64,000 bases of DNA from Agromyces sp. Soil535 (lineage in GTDB: Bacteria > Actinomycetota > Actinomycetes > Actinomycetales > Microbacteriaceae): NCBI RefSeq assembly GCF_001428255.1, contig NZ_LMRW01000023.1:248309-312308 (forward strand). Reading direction: 5' to 3'. The translations under genes were made by a program, and so were the position numbers. Under the pieces are notes generated by a model. It was not told the DNA's origin and did no database searches. It saw nothing but the letters and a program-made list of their open reading frames with translations. This document shows, piece after piece, positions 35,021-44,171 of this stretch; within the stretch, counting starts at the first letter, position 1; every line of letters starts with the position of its first letter.

Positions 35021-35518
35021 TCATGCCGCGGCGGCCTCGTCGAGCCCGCGTTCGATGACGGCGACGATCTTCGGGTCGTCGGGCTGGACCTGGGGCCGGA
35101 AGCGCATCACCTCACCACCGGGCAGCACGAGGAACTTCTCGAAGTTCCACTTGACGCGACCGGTCTTGCCCGCGGCATCCGGCACCTTGGTGAGCTCGAC
35201 GTAGAGCGGATGCCGGTGCCGGCCGTTCACCTTCACCTTCGACATGAGGGGGAAGGTGACCCCGTAGGTCATCGAGCAGAACTCCTTGATGTCCTCTGCG
35301 GTGCCCGGCTCCTGTGCGGCGAACTGGTTGCACGGGAAGCCGAGCACCGTGAACCCGCGGTCGCCGTACTCGCGCTGCAGCGCCTCGAGCTTCTCGTACT
35401 GCGGCGTGAGGCCGCACCTCGAGGCGACGTTCACCACCATGACCACCTGGTCGTCGTAGTCGGCGAGTGAGGCGGTGCCGCCGTCGATGGTCGTGAGCGG
35501 GATGTCTCGGATGTCCAC
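35021..35518 (-). CDS. Glutathione peroxidase family protein
   Basis: 165 residues of the thioredoxin-fold glutathione peroxidase family: peroxidatic C35 in NVASRCGLTPQY, FPCNQF with resolving-type C63 and the Gln, and KWNFEKFLV holding the Trp/Asn of the catalytic tetrad. Actinobacteria generally lack glutathione, so it probably works as a thioredoxin-dependent peroxidase. GTG start is supported by TAGGCT 6 nt upstream. It is the last core gene before the element. Confidence 0.93.
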   Translation of the reverse strand: MDIRDIPLTTIDGGTASLADYDDQVVMVVNVASRCGLTPQYEKLEALQREYGDRGFTVLGFPCNQFAAQEPGTAEDIKEFCSMTYGVTFPLMSKVKVNGRHRHPLYVELTKVPDAAGKTGRVKWNFEKFLVLPGGEVMRFRPQVQPDDPKIVAVIERGLDEAAAA

Positions 35519-35524
35519 TCTTCG

Positions 35525-35530
35525 AGCCTA
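35525..35530 (-). promoter_or_regulatory. -10 element of glutathione peroxidase gene (leaderless)
   Basis: TAGGCT on the minus strand, 6 nt before the GTG at 35518. Confidence 0.5.
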
Positions 35531-35604
35531 ACCCCGCGAACAGCAAGCTCGATTCGAGCTGACCACGGCCGACAGACCGCGGTGGCCCCTCGAACGCGAA
35601 GAAA

Positions 35605-35631
35605 CCCCCGGAACTCGAGGAGCTCCGGGGG
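35605..35631 (-). terminator. Original tRNA-Ala terminator, stranded at the left end of the element
   Basis: CCCCCGGA and TCCGGGGG arms enclose CTC-gag-GAG, with one mismatched pair, and the minus strand then reads TTTCTTC. It abuts the orphan tRNA 3' half, so before integration it ended the tRNA-Ala transcript. Confidence 0.75.
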
Positions 35632-35633
35632 TA

Positions 35634-35671
35634 TTGGTGGATCTGAGGGGACTCGAACCCCTGACCCCCTG
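35634..35671. repeat. attL: 38-bp direct repeat, orphan tRNA-Ala 3' half
   Basis: Identical base for base to 54330-54367. It covers the tRNA CCA end, acceptor 3' strand, T arm, variable loop and the 3' side of the anticodon stem. Identity stops at the base before and after. Confidence 0.9.
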
Positions 35672-36094
35672 ACAGTCCTGGGCGTCCCTGGCGCGTTCGT
35701 GTGGGCCGTTCTCGCTTTTGTCACCTCCTTCATCCCCAACATCGGCTTTCTCATCGGGGTGATCCCGCCCGCCCTCATCGCCCTCCTGGAGGGTGGACCC
35801 GAGCTGATGCTCGCGGTCCTCGCCATTTACACCGGGATCACCTTTCTGAGCGATAGTTTGATCAAGCCGCGGGTGGTTGGCGACACGGTAGGCCTCTCCA
35901 CCACCGTGACCTTCCTCTCACTGGTGTTCTGGACCTGGGTCATCGGGCCGCTGGGCGCGCTCCTGGCTGTACCGCTCACCCTGCTGACCAGGGCGCTCCT
36001 GATCGAAGCGGACCCCCGCACCTGGTGGGCCCTTCCCCTGATCTCCGGCAAACCGAACCCGACTGAGAAGCCGGAGTCGAAACACGTGGGATAA
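35672..36094 (+). pseudogene. AI-2E family transporter, C-terminal fragment fused to attL
   Basis: 140 codons matching the last third of an AI-2E-type permease: VPGAFVWAVLAFVTSFIPNI, LSDSLIKPRVVGDTVGLS and WTWVIGPLGALLAVPLTLLT. The frame is open through the att repeat but the upstream residues are tRNA antisense, so the first ~260 residues are missing. It aligns with the same region of the complete AI-2E gene later in the element but is clearly diverged, so it is a separate gene relic rather than a recent copy. Confidence 0.85.
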
Positions 36095-36242
36095 ACCGCG
36101 AGATGGAGGGATGGCGTCGCGGTGCAGTAGGTCAGCGACCGTCGCCTTCTCCGACTGGTGACATCTATTCGAGCGCGAGCCGGGCTGCCGCCCCATCGGC
36201 GCGCTCGAGCGAGCGGCGCGCCCCAACGTCATGACGACTCTG

Positions 36243-36701
36243 TCAGAACGCGGCCCACCAGGCGGCGGTCAGGAAAGCGAGTGGAGCGAGACCGGTGCAG
36301 ACCAGCCCGACGACCCAGAAGGCGTCTGCGTGCCGGGGCAGGCGGTGGTTGCCAATCCGTGTCGTCGCCAGGTCCCCGTGATGTCCGATGGCCTGCTCGA
36401 TGCGCTCCGACTCTTCCTGGAAGCGCATCCAGGCAAACGCGAGGCCGCTGCCCGCGATGATGACGAACGTAAAGATCATGGCCCGTAGCCAGCCTGGTAC
36501 GTCGTTGTAGATGCCGGCGGCGGCGCCACCCGCGGACACGGCGACCACGAAGGCGGTGAGCGCCGCGCCAACTGCCAGGACGTCGCGCCTGCGCTGCTTG
36601 AGGCGACTCAGGCGCGTGGCGTAGGTGTCTTCACGCCACGACGTCAGTCGGTCGAGGGCGTCGTCTCCGTCATGGCGCATGTCGCCTTCCTCGGTGGTCA
36701 T
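36243..36701 (-). CDS. Hypothetical three-helix membrane protein
   Basis: 152 residues. A charged N-terminus (TSWREDTYATRLSRLKQRRR) is followed by three membrane helices at about 41-65, 69-92 and 125-152, with a charged loop (FQEESERIEQAIGHHGDL) between helices two and three. Family not recognised. ATG at 36701 is preceded by GGGAGGAA. It lies 77 bp downstream of, and on the same strand as, a DUF1254 gene and may share its transcript. Confidence 0.72.
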   Translation of the reverse strand: MTTEEGDMRHDGDDALDRLTSWREDTYATRLSRLKQRRRDVLAVGAALTAFVVAVSAGGAAAGIYNDVPGWLRAMIFTFVIIAGSGLAFAWMRFQEESERIEQAIGHHGDLATTRIGNHRLPRHADAFWVVGLVCTGLAPLAFLTAAWWAAF

Positions 36702-36778
36702 CGAGGGTTCCTCCCATCCGCATTCGATCGCAACGAAGCAGGAGCATCGACAACGACGTCACGTGCCAGCACCCTGTG

Positions 36779-38341
36779 CTAGATCGGCTGAATCTCGCTG
36801 GGCTGCCAGGTCTTGTCGAAGAACGGCTCGAGCGGGTTGTACAGGCGAAACACCGTCCACCAGCCCTTCCCGGGAACGGTTTGGAGCCAGTTGCTCTCCA
36901 TCCCGGTCGGCGCGGCCGGTCCGAAGTAGAGGTCGGTGGAGCCGTCCGGGTTGTACTGGACGGTGCCGGATTGGCTTCCCAGGCGCGGGAACTGCTGGTC
37001 CGTTCGCAGCATCGATCGGGTCTGGTTGTCGTACAGCAGTAGCGACCAGAAGCGGGATTCCGGGATGTCCGGCGGCAGGGTGAGTCGATAACTCCTGCCG
37101 CCGTCCAGGAACTCACCCCGACTGTCTCGCATTGCGAAGATGTACTGGGAGCCGATGCCCGTGAGCCGCATGCACATCGCTGGGGTGATACCCGTTGCCA
37201 TGTAGAAGAAGTTGGTGGCGGAGTCGAGCTTGCGCGCTCCATTGCTCGCGGCGGGCACTGGTCCCTGGGCCGTGATGGCGGGGGGCGGGTCGAGGAACTC
37301 GTAGCCGCCGACGAAGAGCGCGCTCTGCCATTGCGAGTCGGGGTAGTACGCGAAGCCCTCTTCCGGTCGCGCGGCGAACGTGATGGTCCGCGCGGTGGCG
37401 TTCCCGACGACCACGGCCTCCTCCAAGATCTTCCGCATCCGGGCGTCGGGCGCGAAGGGTTCGCCGTGGGCGATGCCGACCGAAGCGAGCAGTCCGAGGA
37501 GTTCGGGGTCCCCCGCGTTCGGTGGGTCCTGCTGCAGGGCTTCGTGGACCAGTTCCCAGTAGCCGAAGTCGTTCGGGAAGAGCGTGTTGACCGGCATGCC
37601 GGATGCCTCGACGAAGCGTGTCTCGGGTGTGGCCTGTGCGGCCCCGAGCGGGGCATTGCCGGCGAGGAAGCTGGCGACGGCTGTGCCGTACGCGCCGGGC
37701 ACGTACGGATGGACCTTGACCCCCTCTCGGATCACCTGGACGGGGACCGCCGGGTCGTTGTGGATCATGAATGCGCGTCCGATGAGGGTCGCTCGCCGGG
37801 TCCGGGAATGGAACACGTGGTAGCCGCTGTCGGGAAGTGGACCGTCATAGTCGGGCCCGACGAGCAGGTAACGTCCGCCCTCGCCGCGGTCCGGACCGGG
37901 AAGGCCGACATCGGTGACCCACCGGAACCACATGTCGTCGATCGTGCCGAGGATCCCGCTCGGGGCTCCGAGTGCCGGGATCTCCACGACCACGGGTCCG
38001 TTGCCGAGGTCGATGAAACCCCAGAAGTAGACGGTGTCGCAGTTCGCCGTCAGGAACAGCGATGACGAATCCATCAGGTCGGGGAAGAGCATGAACTCGC
38101 CATCCTCGACCCCGACGGACAGGAAGCCACGGCGCACCGCGGCAAGCGACGCCACGCGCAAGGCACCGAGGAATGCCTCCACGCCGTGCAGGAAATCGAG
38201 GTGGTCGTACAGCAATGCCGCGGTGGCGTCGGCTGGGGCGCCGTCGCGGAACTCCAACGTTCCCACCCTGCTGTCGATCGTGTCGGGGGTCGAGAACGGT
38301 GCCAGATCCCCCATGCCCACTGGGGGCTTCGTGTCGTCCAT
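36779..38341 (-). CDS. DUF1254 domain-containing protein (copy 1)
   Basis: 520 residues with an N-terminal DUF1254 and C-terminal DUF1214 region: VESIRS-like TIDSRVGTLEF opening, FLTANCDTVYFWGFIDLGNG, DVGLPGPDRGEGGRYLLVGP, and SLLLYDNQTRSM plus LQTVPGKGWWTVFRLYNPLE at the end. No signal peptide is visible, unlike many proteobacterial members. Function unknown. It is paralogous to the second DUF1254 gene of the element, which points the opposite way. AGGAAG ribosome site lies 5 nt upstream of the ATG. Confidence 0.88.
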   Translation of the reverse strand: MDDTKPPVGMGDLAPFSTPDTIDSRVGTLEFRDGAPADATAALLYDHLDFLHGVEAFLGALRVASLAAVRRGFLSVGVEDGEFMLFPDLMDSSSLFLTANCDTVYFWGFIDLGNGPVVVEIPALGAPSGILGTIDDMWFRWVTDVGLPGPDRGEGGRYLLVGPDYDGPLPDSGYHVFHSRTRRATLIGRAFMIHNDPAVPVQVIREGVKVHPYVPGAYGTAVASFLAGNAPLGAAQATPETRFVEASGMPVNTLFPNDFGYWELVHEALQQDPPNAGDPELLGLLASVGIAHGEPFAPDARMRKILEEAVVVGNATARTITFAARPEEGFAYYPDSQWQSALFVGGYEFLDPPPAITAQGPVPAASNGARKLDSATNFFYMATGITPAMCMRLTGIGSQYIFAMRDSRGEFLDGGRSYRLTLPPDIPESRFWSLLLYDNQTRSMLRTDQQFPRLGSQSGTVQYNPDGSTDLYFGPAAPTGMESNWLQTVPGKGWWTVFRLYNPLEPFFDKTWQPSEIQPI

Positions 38342-38529
38342 CGCGCTTCCTCTCTCTTTCGCGCCTGCGCATCAGGGTCGGTCCGTCGATCCAAGCCACT
38401 TCGCAGCCGGACAGGACATCTCCCGCCGATCGCGCATGCGGGTCGAATTCTTGCCTCACCGGCCTGATGCCAGAACATCCAATGTGAACGATTCCTCGCT
38501 GCGACTGTTCATGCGGTGCACCACCTGGT

Positions 38530-38943
38530 TCACGCAGGTTCGTCCTTGTGCCCCATCTCGCGGCCGTGTGCCGTGATGGCATAGATCACGAGGATGTCGA
38601 TTCCGATGACGATCACGGACCACCACGGCTGAGCAGGGACGAGGAACAGCTGCCCGAGAGCGCTGAGTCCGGCGACGATGACTGCGATCACCCGCGCCCA
38701 AGTGGCACCCGAGAACAGGGCGATCCCGGTGAACAGGAGCAGGAGTCCGATCAGAAGGTTCCACCATCCCCACCCTGTGAGGTCGAAGAGGAACAGACTG
38801 CCGCTCGTGAGAACGTAGTAGCCGTTCGACCCCAGCAACGCGACAACGCCTTGGAGCGCGCTGAATGCGCCATTCAAGATCAGGATGACCGCGGCGAACC
38901 CTATCCATCCGACCCATCCCGTGGTCTCTCTTGCAGTACTCAT
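38530..38943 (-). CDS. Four-helix membrane protein, DUF7144-like
   Basis: 137 residues, four membrane helices in tight succession: GWIGFAAVILILNGAFSALQ, the GSLFLFDLTGWGWWNLLIGL stretch, then LFSGATWARVIAVIVAGLSA and WWSVIVIGIDILVIYAITAH. The pattern fits the DUF7144 actinobacterial membrane family (unknown function, some HdeD-like resemblance). ATG at 38943 follows GGAGGG. It sits between the two DUF1254 genes, upstream of copy 1 on the same strand. Confidence 0.8.
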   Translation of the reverse strand: MSTARETTGWVGWIGFAAVILILNGAFSALQGVVALLGSNGYYVLTSGSLFLFDLTGWGWWNLLIGLLLLFTGIALFSGATWARVIAVIVAGLSALGQLFLVPAQPWWSVIVIGIDILVIYAITAHGREMGHKDEPA

Positions 38944-39201
38944 GATCTCGGCACCCTCCCTACCCGTTGCCGTTGGCGCAGGCGCCCCCGGAAGCCTCGC
39001 TTGAGCAACGCAAGGGTGCCGGAAGCCCGGTGAGAGGGCATCACCACACTTGAATGAAGAGGGCATTCAGCCTCGCCGGGGCTCGCCCACGCAGGTGGTT
39101 TCATCCGAAAACAATGAAGCGATTCATATCTCCCGGGAGTCCAATGGCGCCTGGAGCGCCACACCGCTCACCACCAGATCCACCCGGGGGAAGGATCCAC
39201 C
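38944..39201. promoter_or_regulatory. Divergent intergenic region
   Basis: 258 bp between the DUF7144-like gene (minus) and the first CMD-like gene (plus). It must hold both promoters. An AT-rich patch lies at about 39100-39130, but I see no strong -35/-10 pair or clear operator. Confidence 0.4.
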
Positions 39202-39558
39202 ATGTCTGACACATTGAACGACGACGCACCGGTGCTCGACCTGCTCGCGCAGATGACCGCCGACTCCGTCGAGGCCTCGAGCCTCGACTCCCAGACACTG
39301 GTACTCGTACGGATCGCCGCGCTGGTGGCTGTCGGCGCACCCCCGGTCTCGTATGCGCTCAACCTCGAAGCCGGCGGTGAAGTCGGTCTCGACGCCGAGA
39401 ACGTCCGTGGAGTCCTCACGGCGATCGCACCTATTGTCGGTACGGCGCGGGTCGCCGCGGCGACCGGCAACATCGTCAAGGCGCTCGCCGCGGAGATCGC
39501 ACTCGAGGACCTCGAAGTCGCCGAGCTCGAGGATGAAGCCGAAGACCAGCACGCCTGA
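39202..39558 (+). CDS. Small CMD-like protein (copy 1)
   Basis: 118 residues, all helical: SSLDSQTLVLVRIAALVAVG, LEAGGEVGLDAENVRGVLTA and APIVGTARVAAATGNIVKAL fit the carboxymuconolactone-decarboxylase (AhpD-like) helix pattern, but the CxxC pair of AhpD is absent. The C-terminus is strongly acidic (LEDLEVAELEDEAEDQHA). A paralogue occurs later in the element. AAGGA lies 8 nt upstream of the ATG. Confidence 0.72.
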   Translation: MSDTLNDDAPVLDLLAQMTADSVEASSLDSQTLVLVRIAALVAVGAPPVSYALNLEAGGEVGLDAENVRGVLTAIAPIVGTARVAAATGNIVKALAAEIALEDLEVAELEDEAEDQHA

Positions 39559-39572
39559 GGGGCCTCTCACCT

Positions 39573-39594
39573 CCTGCCTGCAGTCGCAGGCGGG
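39573..39594 (+). terminator. Possible terminator after CMD-like copy 1
   Basis: CCTGCCTGC and GCAGGCGGG arms around AGTC, no T-run. The remaining ~240 bp up to the second DUF1254 gene shows no gene. Confidence 0.35.
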
Positions 39595-39835
39595 AATGTA
39601 GACGCCGCCGAAGACGTCTCCACTGTCTTCTCCAGCGCCGCGGAGTCGAATCCGGGCTCCGGCGCAGACGCCTAAGGCAAGGCCGCGACTTCACTCGATA
39701 CGAATGATGTCGGCCAGATCACCTCGTCCTAGGTTCGCGAGCAGCTGAGGACCTACAAGCCGCGTGGCGGGAGCTGGCCAGCTGCTGTCCATCATCGACG
39801 CTCCGTCGTCACCTTTCAGTCAAGGAGGATCGGTC

Positions 39836-41260
39836 ATGACCATCTCGGACCGCACAGCCCGGGCTCACCCCGAATCGGTGGAGTCTCGAATCGGCACCCT
39901 GCACTACGACGTCGGATGCCCCACGCCGGAAACCTCGCAACGACTCTTCGATGAGATGGACTTCCAACGCGCGGTGCAGGCCTACCTGTGGGCCTACCCG
40001 GCCGTGTCATTCGAATCCATCCGAACCGTCGCGAAGGACGACCTCGGAATGGACGCCCTCGACCTCGGAATCGCGGACGAGTTCGTCGATCCGAGGTCGA
40101 TGTGGCTCACCGCCAACGACACCACGATCTACGCGTTCGTCAACTTCGACCTGTCGGAGGGCCCAGTGGTCATCGAGATCCCACCCGGAGCCATCGTCGG
40201 GCTCGTCGACGACTTCTGGCAGAAGTCGCTCGTCGATGTCGGCCTCCCCGGTCCGGACGCCGGCAACGGCGGAAGGTTCCTCGTGCTTCCGCCCGACTAC
40301 GAGGGCGAGGACGTTCACGACGGGTACTACACGGTGCAGGCGCACATGCACGACCACAACATGCTCGTGCGCGGAATCATCGTGAACGGCGACGTCCCGG
40401 ACGCCGTGCAGCGGATCCGGAACGTCAAGGTCTACCAGTGGAGCGAACGCGAGGACCCGACACCGAACCGGTTCGTGTCGATCTCGGGAGCCCTGATCGA
40501 CACGAGGCCCCCCGGTGGGATGGAGTTCTGGACACGGCTGTCGAGGGTCATCGACAACAACCCGGTCCAAGAACACGACCGGTTCCACATGGCGATGCTC
40601 AAGCCGCTCGGTATCGAGAAGGGCAAGCCGTTCCAGCCTGACGATCGCCAGGCGAGGATCCTGGAGGAGGCCGCGGAACTCGGCGATGCCATGGCCCGCA
40701 ACGTCATGTACGAGAACTCGCAGCGCATCAGCGGCGCGACGGCATTCCCCGGCACCCGGTGGGACTGGGTCATCCTGGTCAGGCCCGACCAGGAGGCCGA
40801 ACACTACAGCCAGCTCGACGAACGCCTGCAGTACACCTATGGCGCGATCTACCTTTCCCCCGGCATCGGCCGAATGCAACCCGGACCCGGGGCGACCTAC
40901 CTCCAGGCATTCAGGGATCGGGACGGCAACCACTTCGACGGTGAGAAGGCCTACCGCCTGCACATCCCGGCGAACCCCCCGGCCGCGGCATTCTGGTCAC
41001 TCACGCTGTACGACACCGCCACACGCTCGATGGTCCAGAACCCGACGAACGATGCCGCGCGTTCCGGGTACGACGACCTCGCCATCAACGAGGACGGCTC
41101 CATCGACCTGTACTTCGCGCCCGAACCCGGTGTTGGGCCGGAAACGAACTGGATCCAGACGGTGCCCGGCAGGGGCTTCTACCCGATGTTCCGCCTCTAC
41201 AGCCCGACAGCTCCGCTGTTCGACGGCACGTGGACCCTGCCCGACGTGGAACCGGTATGA
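39836..41260 (+). CDS. DUF1254 domain-containing protein (copy 2)
   Basis: 474 residues, same architecture as copy 1: SVESRIGTLHYDVGCPTPET, LTANDTTIYAFVNFDLSEGP, VDVGLPGPDAGNGGRFLVLP, WSLTLYDTATRSMVQNP and IQTVPGRGFYPMFRLYSPTA. Sequence identity is concentrated in these blocks, so the two are old paralogues. No signal peptide. The start is certain: a full AAGGAGGA ribosome site lies 8 nt upstream. Confidence 0.9.
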   Translation: MTISDRTARAHPESVESRIGTLHYDVGCPTPETSQRLFDEMDFQRAVQAYLWAYPAVSFESIRTVAKDDLGMDALDLGIADEFVDPRSMWLTANDTTIYAFVNFDLSEGPVVIEIPPGAIVGLVDDFWQKSLVDVGLPGPDAGNGGRFLVLPPDYEGEDVHDGYYTVQAHMHDHNMLVRGIIVNGDVPDAVQRIRNVKVYQWSEREDPTPNRFVSISGALIDTRPPGGMEFWTRLSRVIDNNPVQEHDRFHMAMLKPLGIEKGKPFQPDDRQARILEEAAELGDAMARNVMYENSQRISGATAFPGTRWDWVILVRPDQEAEHYSQLDERLQYTYGAIYLSPGIGRMQPGPGATYLQAFRDRDGNHFDGEKAYRLHIPANPPAAAFWSLTLYDTATRSMVQNPTNDAARSGYDDLAINEDGSIDLYFAPEPGVGPETNWIQTVPGRGFYPMFRLYSPTAPLFDGTWTLPDVEPV

Positions 41261-41318
41261 GGCGGAGCGCGGCCGTGACTCATGCCGGCACAGTGACCTC
41301 GCCACGACGGATGCGCTC

Positions 41319-42788
41319 GTGAACGAGCAGTTCCCCATCATCGGCGGCATCCTGGTGATCCTTGACTTCGTGATCCGGATCGCCGCGCTGTTCATCGTGC
41401 CTCGCGATCGGAAGCCGACTGCGGCGATGGCCTGGTTGCTTGCGATCTTCCTGATCCCGTTCGTGGGCATCATCCTGTTCCTGCTGATCGGCAACTCGAA
41501 GCTCCCGAAGAAGCGACGGGAGCGACAGGAGGAGCTGAATCGGATCATCGCGGAGCGTGCCGAGGGCGTCGATCTCGTCGGCGACCGATCGGCCTGGCCC
41601 GTCTGGTTTGCGGGCCTGGTTCGGCAGAACCAGGACCTGGGGGCGTTGCCCGCCGTCGGTGGCAACACCGCGGCGCTCATCGGTGACTACGTGGCGTCTG
41701 TCGATGCGATGGCGGACGAGATCGACACGGCGACGAGGTTCGTGAACGTGGAGTTCTACATCGTGTCGTTCGACGCGACGACGAAGGGCTTCTTCGGGGC
41801 CATGGAGCGCGCCGTCCAGCGTGGCGTGCCGGTTCGCCTCCTCATGGATTTCATCGCGTCGAGGAATGTGGCCGGGCACGACGAGACCGTGGCGGAGCTC
41901 GACCGGATCGGGGTGGAGTGGAGTTACATGCTGCCGGTCCGACCGTTCAAGGGCCAGTACCAGCGCCCCGACCTGCGCAACCATCGCAAGCTGCTCGTCG
42001 TCGACGGTCGCGTCGGCTTTATGGGTTCGCAGAATCTCATCGACCGCACGTACAACTCGCCCAAGAACCTCAAGCGCGGATTGAAGTGGCAGGAGCTCGT
42101 GACCCGGGTCACAGGCCCGATCGTGCCGGCGATCAATGGAGTGTTCCTGTCCGACTGGTACACCGAGACCGGCGAGCTCCTCGGTGAGGAGGCGCACCTT
42201 CGCGCCGCCGACGTTGCACCGGACAGGTCCGCGGCGGCGCTCGACTGCCAGGTCGTGCCGAGCGGCCCGGGCTATGACGACGAGAACAACCTGCGGCAGT
42301 TCCTGACGCTGGTCACGTCCGCCCAGCGCAAGGTGATCATCACGAGCCCCTACTTCGTGCCCGACGAGGCGATGATGTACGCGATCACCTCCGCCTGCAA
42401 GCGCGGACTGGAGGTGCAGTTGTTCGTCTCGGAGATCGGCGACCAGGGTTCCGTGTGGCACGCCCAGCGCTCGTACTATGAGCCCTTGCTCAAAGCCGGG
42501 GTGCAGATCTGGCTCTACCCGGCACCGTTCATCCTGCATTCCAAGCACCTGTCGATCGACGAGGAGGTCGCCGTGATCGGCTCGAGCAACATGGACATCC
42601 GCTCATTCGCGCTCAATGCCGAGGTGACGCTCCTCGTGCGCGGTCGATGGTTCGTCGAGCAGATGCGCGCCGTCGAGCAGGGATACCGCGATGCCGGCCG
42701 GCAGCTGACGCTCGAGGAGTGGGAGAAGGAGCCGGCATCGGCAACCTTCCTGGATGGCGTCGCGCGACTCACCTCGGCACTGCAGTGA
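41319..42788 (+). CDS. Cardiolipin synthase-like phospholipase D protein
   Basis: 489 residues. Two N-terminal membrane helices (ILVILDFVIRIAALFIV, MAWLLAIFLIPFVGIILFLL), then two PLD domains with HKD motifs: NHRKLLVVDG (H222) and HSKHLSID (H407; the distal Asp is D412), the latter followed by VIGSSNMDIRSF. This is the bacterial cardiolipin synthase (Cls) layout: phosphatidyl transfer between two phosphatidylglycerols at the membrane. GTG start has no clear ribosome site and follows the DUF1254 stop by 58 bp, so start is moderately sure. Confidence 0.9.
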   Translation: MNEQFPIIGGILVILDFVIRIAALFIVPRDRKPTAAMAWLLAIFLIPFVGIILFLLIGNSKLPKKRRERQEELNRIIAERAEGVDLVGDRSAWPVWFAGLVRQNQDLGALPAVGGNTAALIGDYVASVDAMADEIDTATRFVNVEFYIVSFDATTKGFFGAMERAVQRGVPVRLLMDFIASRNVAGHDETVAELDRIGVEWSYMLPVRPFKGQYQRPDLRNHRKLLVVDGRVGFMGSQNLIDRTYNSPKNLKRGLKWQELVTRVTGPIVPAINGVFLSDWYTETGELLGEEAHLRAADVAPDRSAAALDCQVVPSGPGYDDENNLRQFLTLVTSAQRKVIITSPYFVPDEAMMYAITSACKRGLEVQLFVSEIGDQGSVWHAQRSYYEPLLKAGVQIWLYPAPFILHSKHLSIDEEVAVIGSSNMDIRSFALNAEVTLLVRGRWFVEQMRAVEQGYRDAGRQLTLEEWEKEPASATFLDGVARLTSALQ

Positions 42789-42801
42789 GCGAGGTCGCGA
42801 T

Positions 42802-44094
42802 ATGACGTGGCGCACCCGGTTCCGCCGGCGGGAGAGCGTAACCGAAAGCCTTTGGGCCATCCCGATTCTGGGAGCACTGCTCGGCGTGATCCTCGGCTCA
42901 GCCGTCGCGATCGCCGACGAGCGACTCACCACGCCCGTGCTGTGGCAGTACACGCCGTCGACCGCGAGCGCCGTACTGACGTCGATCGTCGGTGCGACGG
43001 CAGCGCTCACCGGCTTCGTTGTCACCGTGACGGTGCTCGTGGTGCAGATGGCGACGGGCAGCTTCTCGGCCCGAATCATGCGCCTCTGGTACCGCGATCC
43101 CCTCTTGAAGGCGACGCTGGCGATCCTCGTCGGCACGCTGACCTTCTCCTTCTCGGTGCTCTCACGAATCGGCGACGACTCCGTGCCGAACCTCGGCGTG
43201 ACAGTGTCAGGCCTGCTCATCTCCCTGTGCCTGCTGGCCTTCATCGTCTTCTTCGATCGCTGCGTCCGCCGGCTCCGGCCGGCAGCAGTCGCCGCGGATG
43301 TCGCTCGCACGGCTCGCACGACGTTCGAGCAGACGCTGAGCCTTGCCGACCGACCTGACGTCCGTTGGGACTACGAGGCGACCCGCGCGGATCCAACGCT
43401 CATCGTGAGTGCGAGCCGCGGCGGCGCCATCCAGGCGATAGACCCCGACGGCCTCGTGGCGTGGGCTCGAGCGAGAGGGGCTGAACTCGTCGTTCCTCAT
43501 CCAGTGGGCGACTTCGTGCACGCGGGCGAGGCGATCGTGCTCGTCTTCGGAGGCGAGTTCGGTGACGGCGCGGCCGCCGAGCTCGAGGGAATGATCGCGC
43601 TCGGCGACGAGCGAACGTTCGATCAGGATCCGACGTTCGCGTTGCGGATGATGGTCGACATCGCCAACAAGGCGCTTTCACCGGCCGTGAACGACCCGAC
43701 GACCGCCGTACAGGTGCTCGATCACATCGGGGATGTCCTCGCCTTCGTCGGACAGACAGACCTCGACCTGCGGACGCAAGCCGCCGAACCAGGAACGACG
43801 GCCGCGGTCGTCATTGTGACCCGCCGCTGGGAGGACCTCGTCGTACTCGGGCTCACGGAGATCCGAGAATTCGGAGCCACCTCAGTGCAGGTCATGCGAC
43901 GGCTCCGGGCCGTGCTCGAGGAACTGCTCGCGACCGTGCGGCCCGAGCATCGGGCAGCGATCGAGGAGGAACTCAGGCGCCTTGATGCGACCGTCGCGGA
44001 CGGTTGGCGCACGTCTGTTGACTTCGACCGCGCGTGCGAGGCCGATCGCCAAGGGATCGGCGGCGCCGCCCACCCCACTACGAGGCGCCCGTAG
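42802..44094 (+). CDS. DUF2254 family membrane protein
   Basis: 430 residues. Four hydrophobic segments lie in the first ~150 residues (WAIPILGALLGVILGSAVAI, AVLTSIVGATAALTGFVVTV, then two more at 110-150), followed by a ~270-residue soluble domain with LRMMVDIANKALSPAVNDPT, the DUF2254 hallmark. Function unknown. It follows the PLD gene by 13 bp and probably shares its transcript. Confidence 0.88.
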   Translation: MTWRTRFRRRESVTESLWAIPILGALLGVILGSAVAIADERLTTPVLWQYTPSTASAVLTSIVGATAALTGFVVTVTVLVVQMATGSFSARIMRLWYRDPLLKATLAILVGTLTFSFSVLSRIGDDSVPNLGVTVSGLLISLCLLAFIVFFDRCVRRLRPAAVAADVARTARTTFEQTLSLADRPDVRWDYEATRADPTLIVSASRGGAIQAIDPDGLVAWARARGAELVVPHPVGDFVHAGEAIVLVFGGEFGDGAAAELEGMIALGDERTFDQDPTFALRMMVDIANKALSPAVNDPTTAVQVLDHIGDVLAFVGQTDLDLRTQAAEPGTTAAVVIVTRRWEDLVVLGLTEIREFGATSVQVMRRLRAVLEELLATVRPEHRAAIEEELRRLDATVADGWRTSVDFDRACEADRQGIGGAAHPTTRRP

Positions 44095-44159
44095 GGAGCT
44101 CCGGCGCGGCCCAGAGGCCGGGCCGTATGGCGCTATTGAGTGCACCCCTCGCAACCCAA

Positions 44160-44165
44160 TAGGCT
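44160..44165 (+). promoter_or_regulatory. -10 element of LAL regulator gene (leaderless)
   Basis: TAGGCT, 6 nt before the GTG at 44172. Confidence 0.45.
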
Positions 44166-44171
44166 TCGGGA

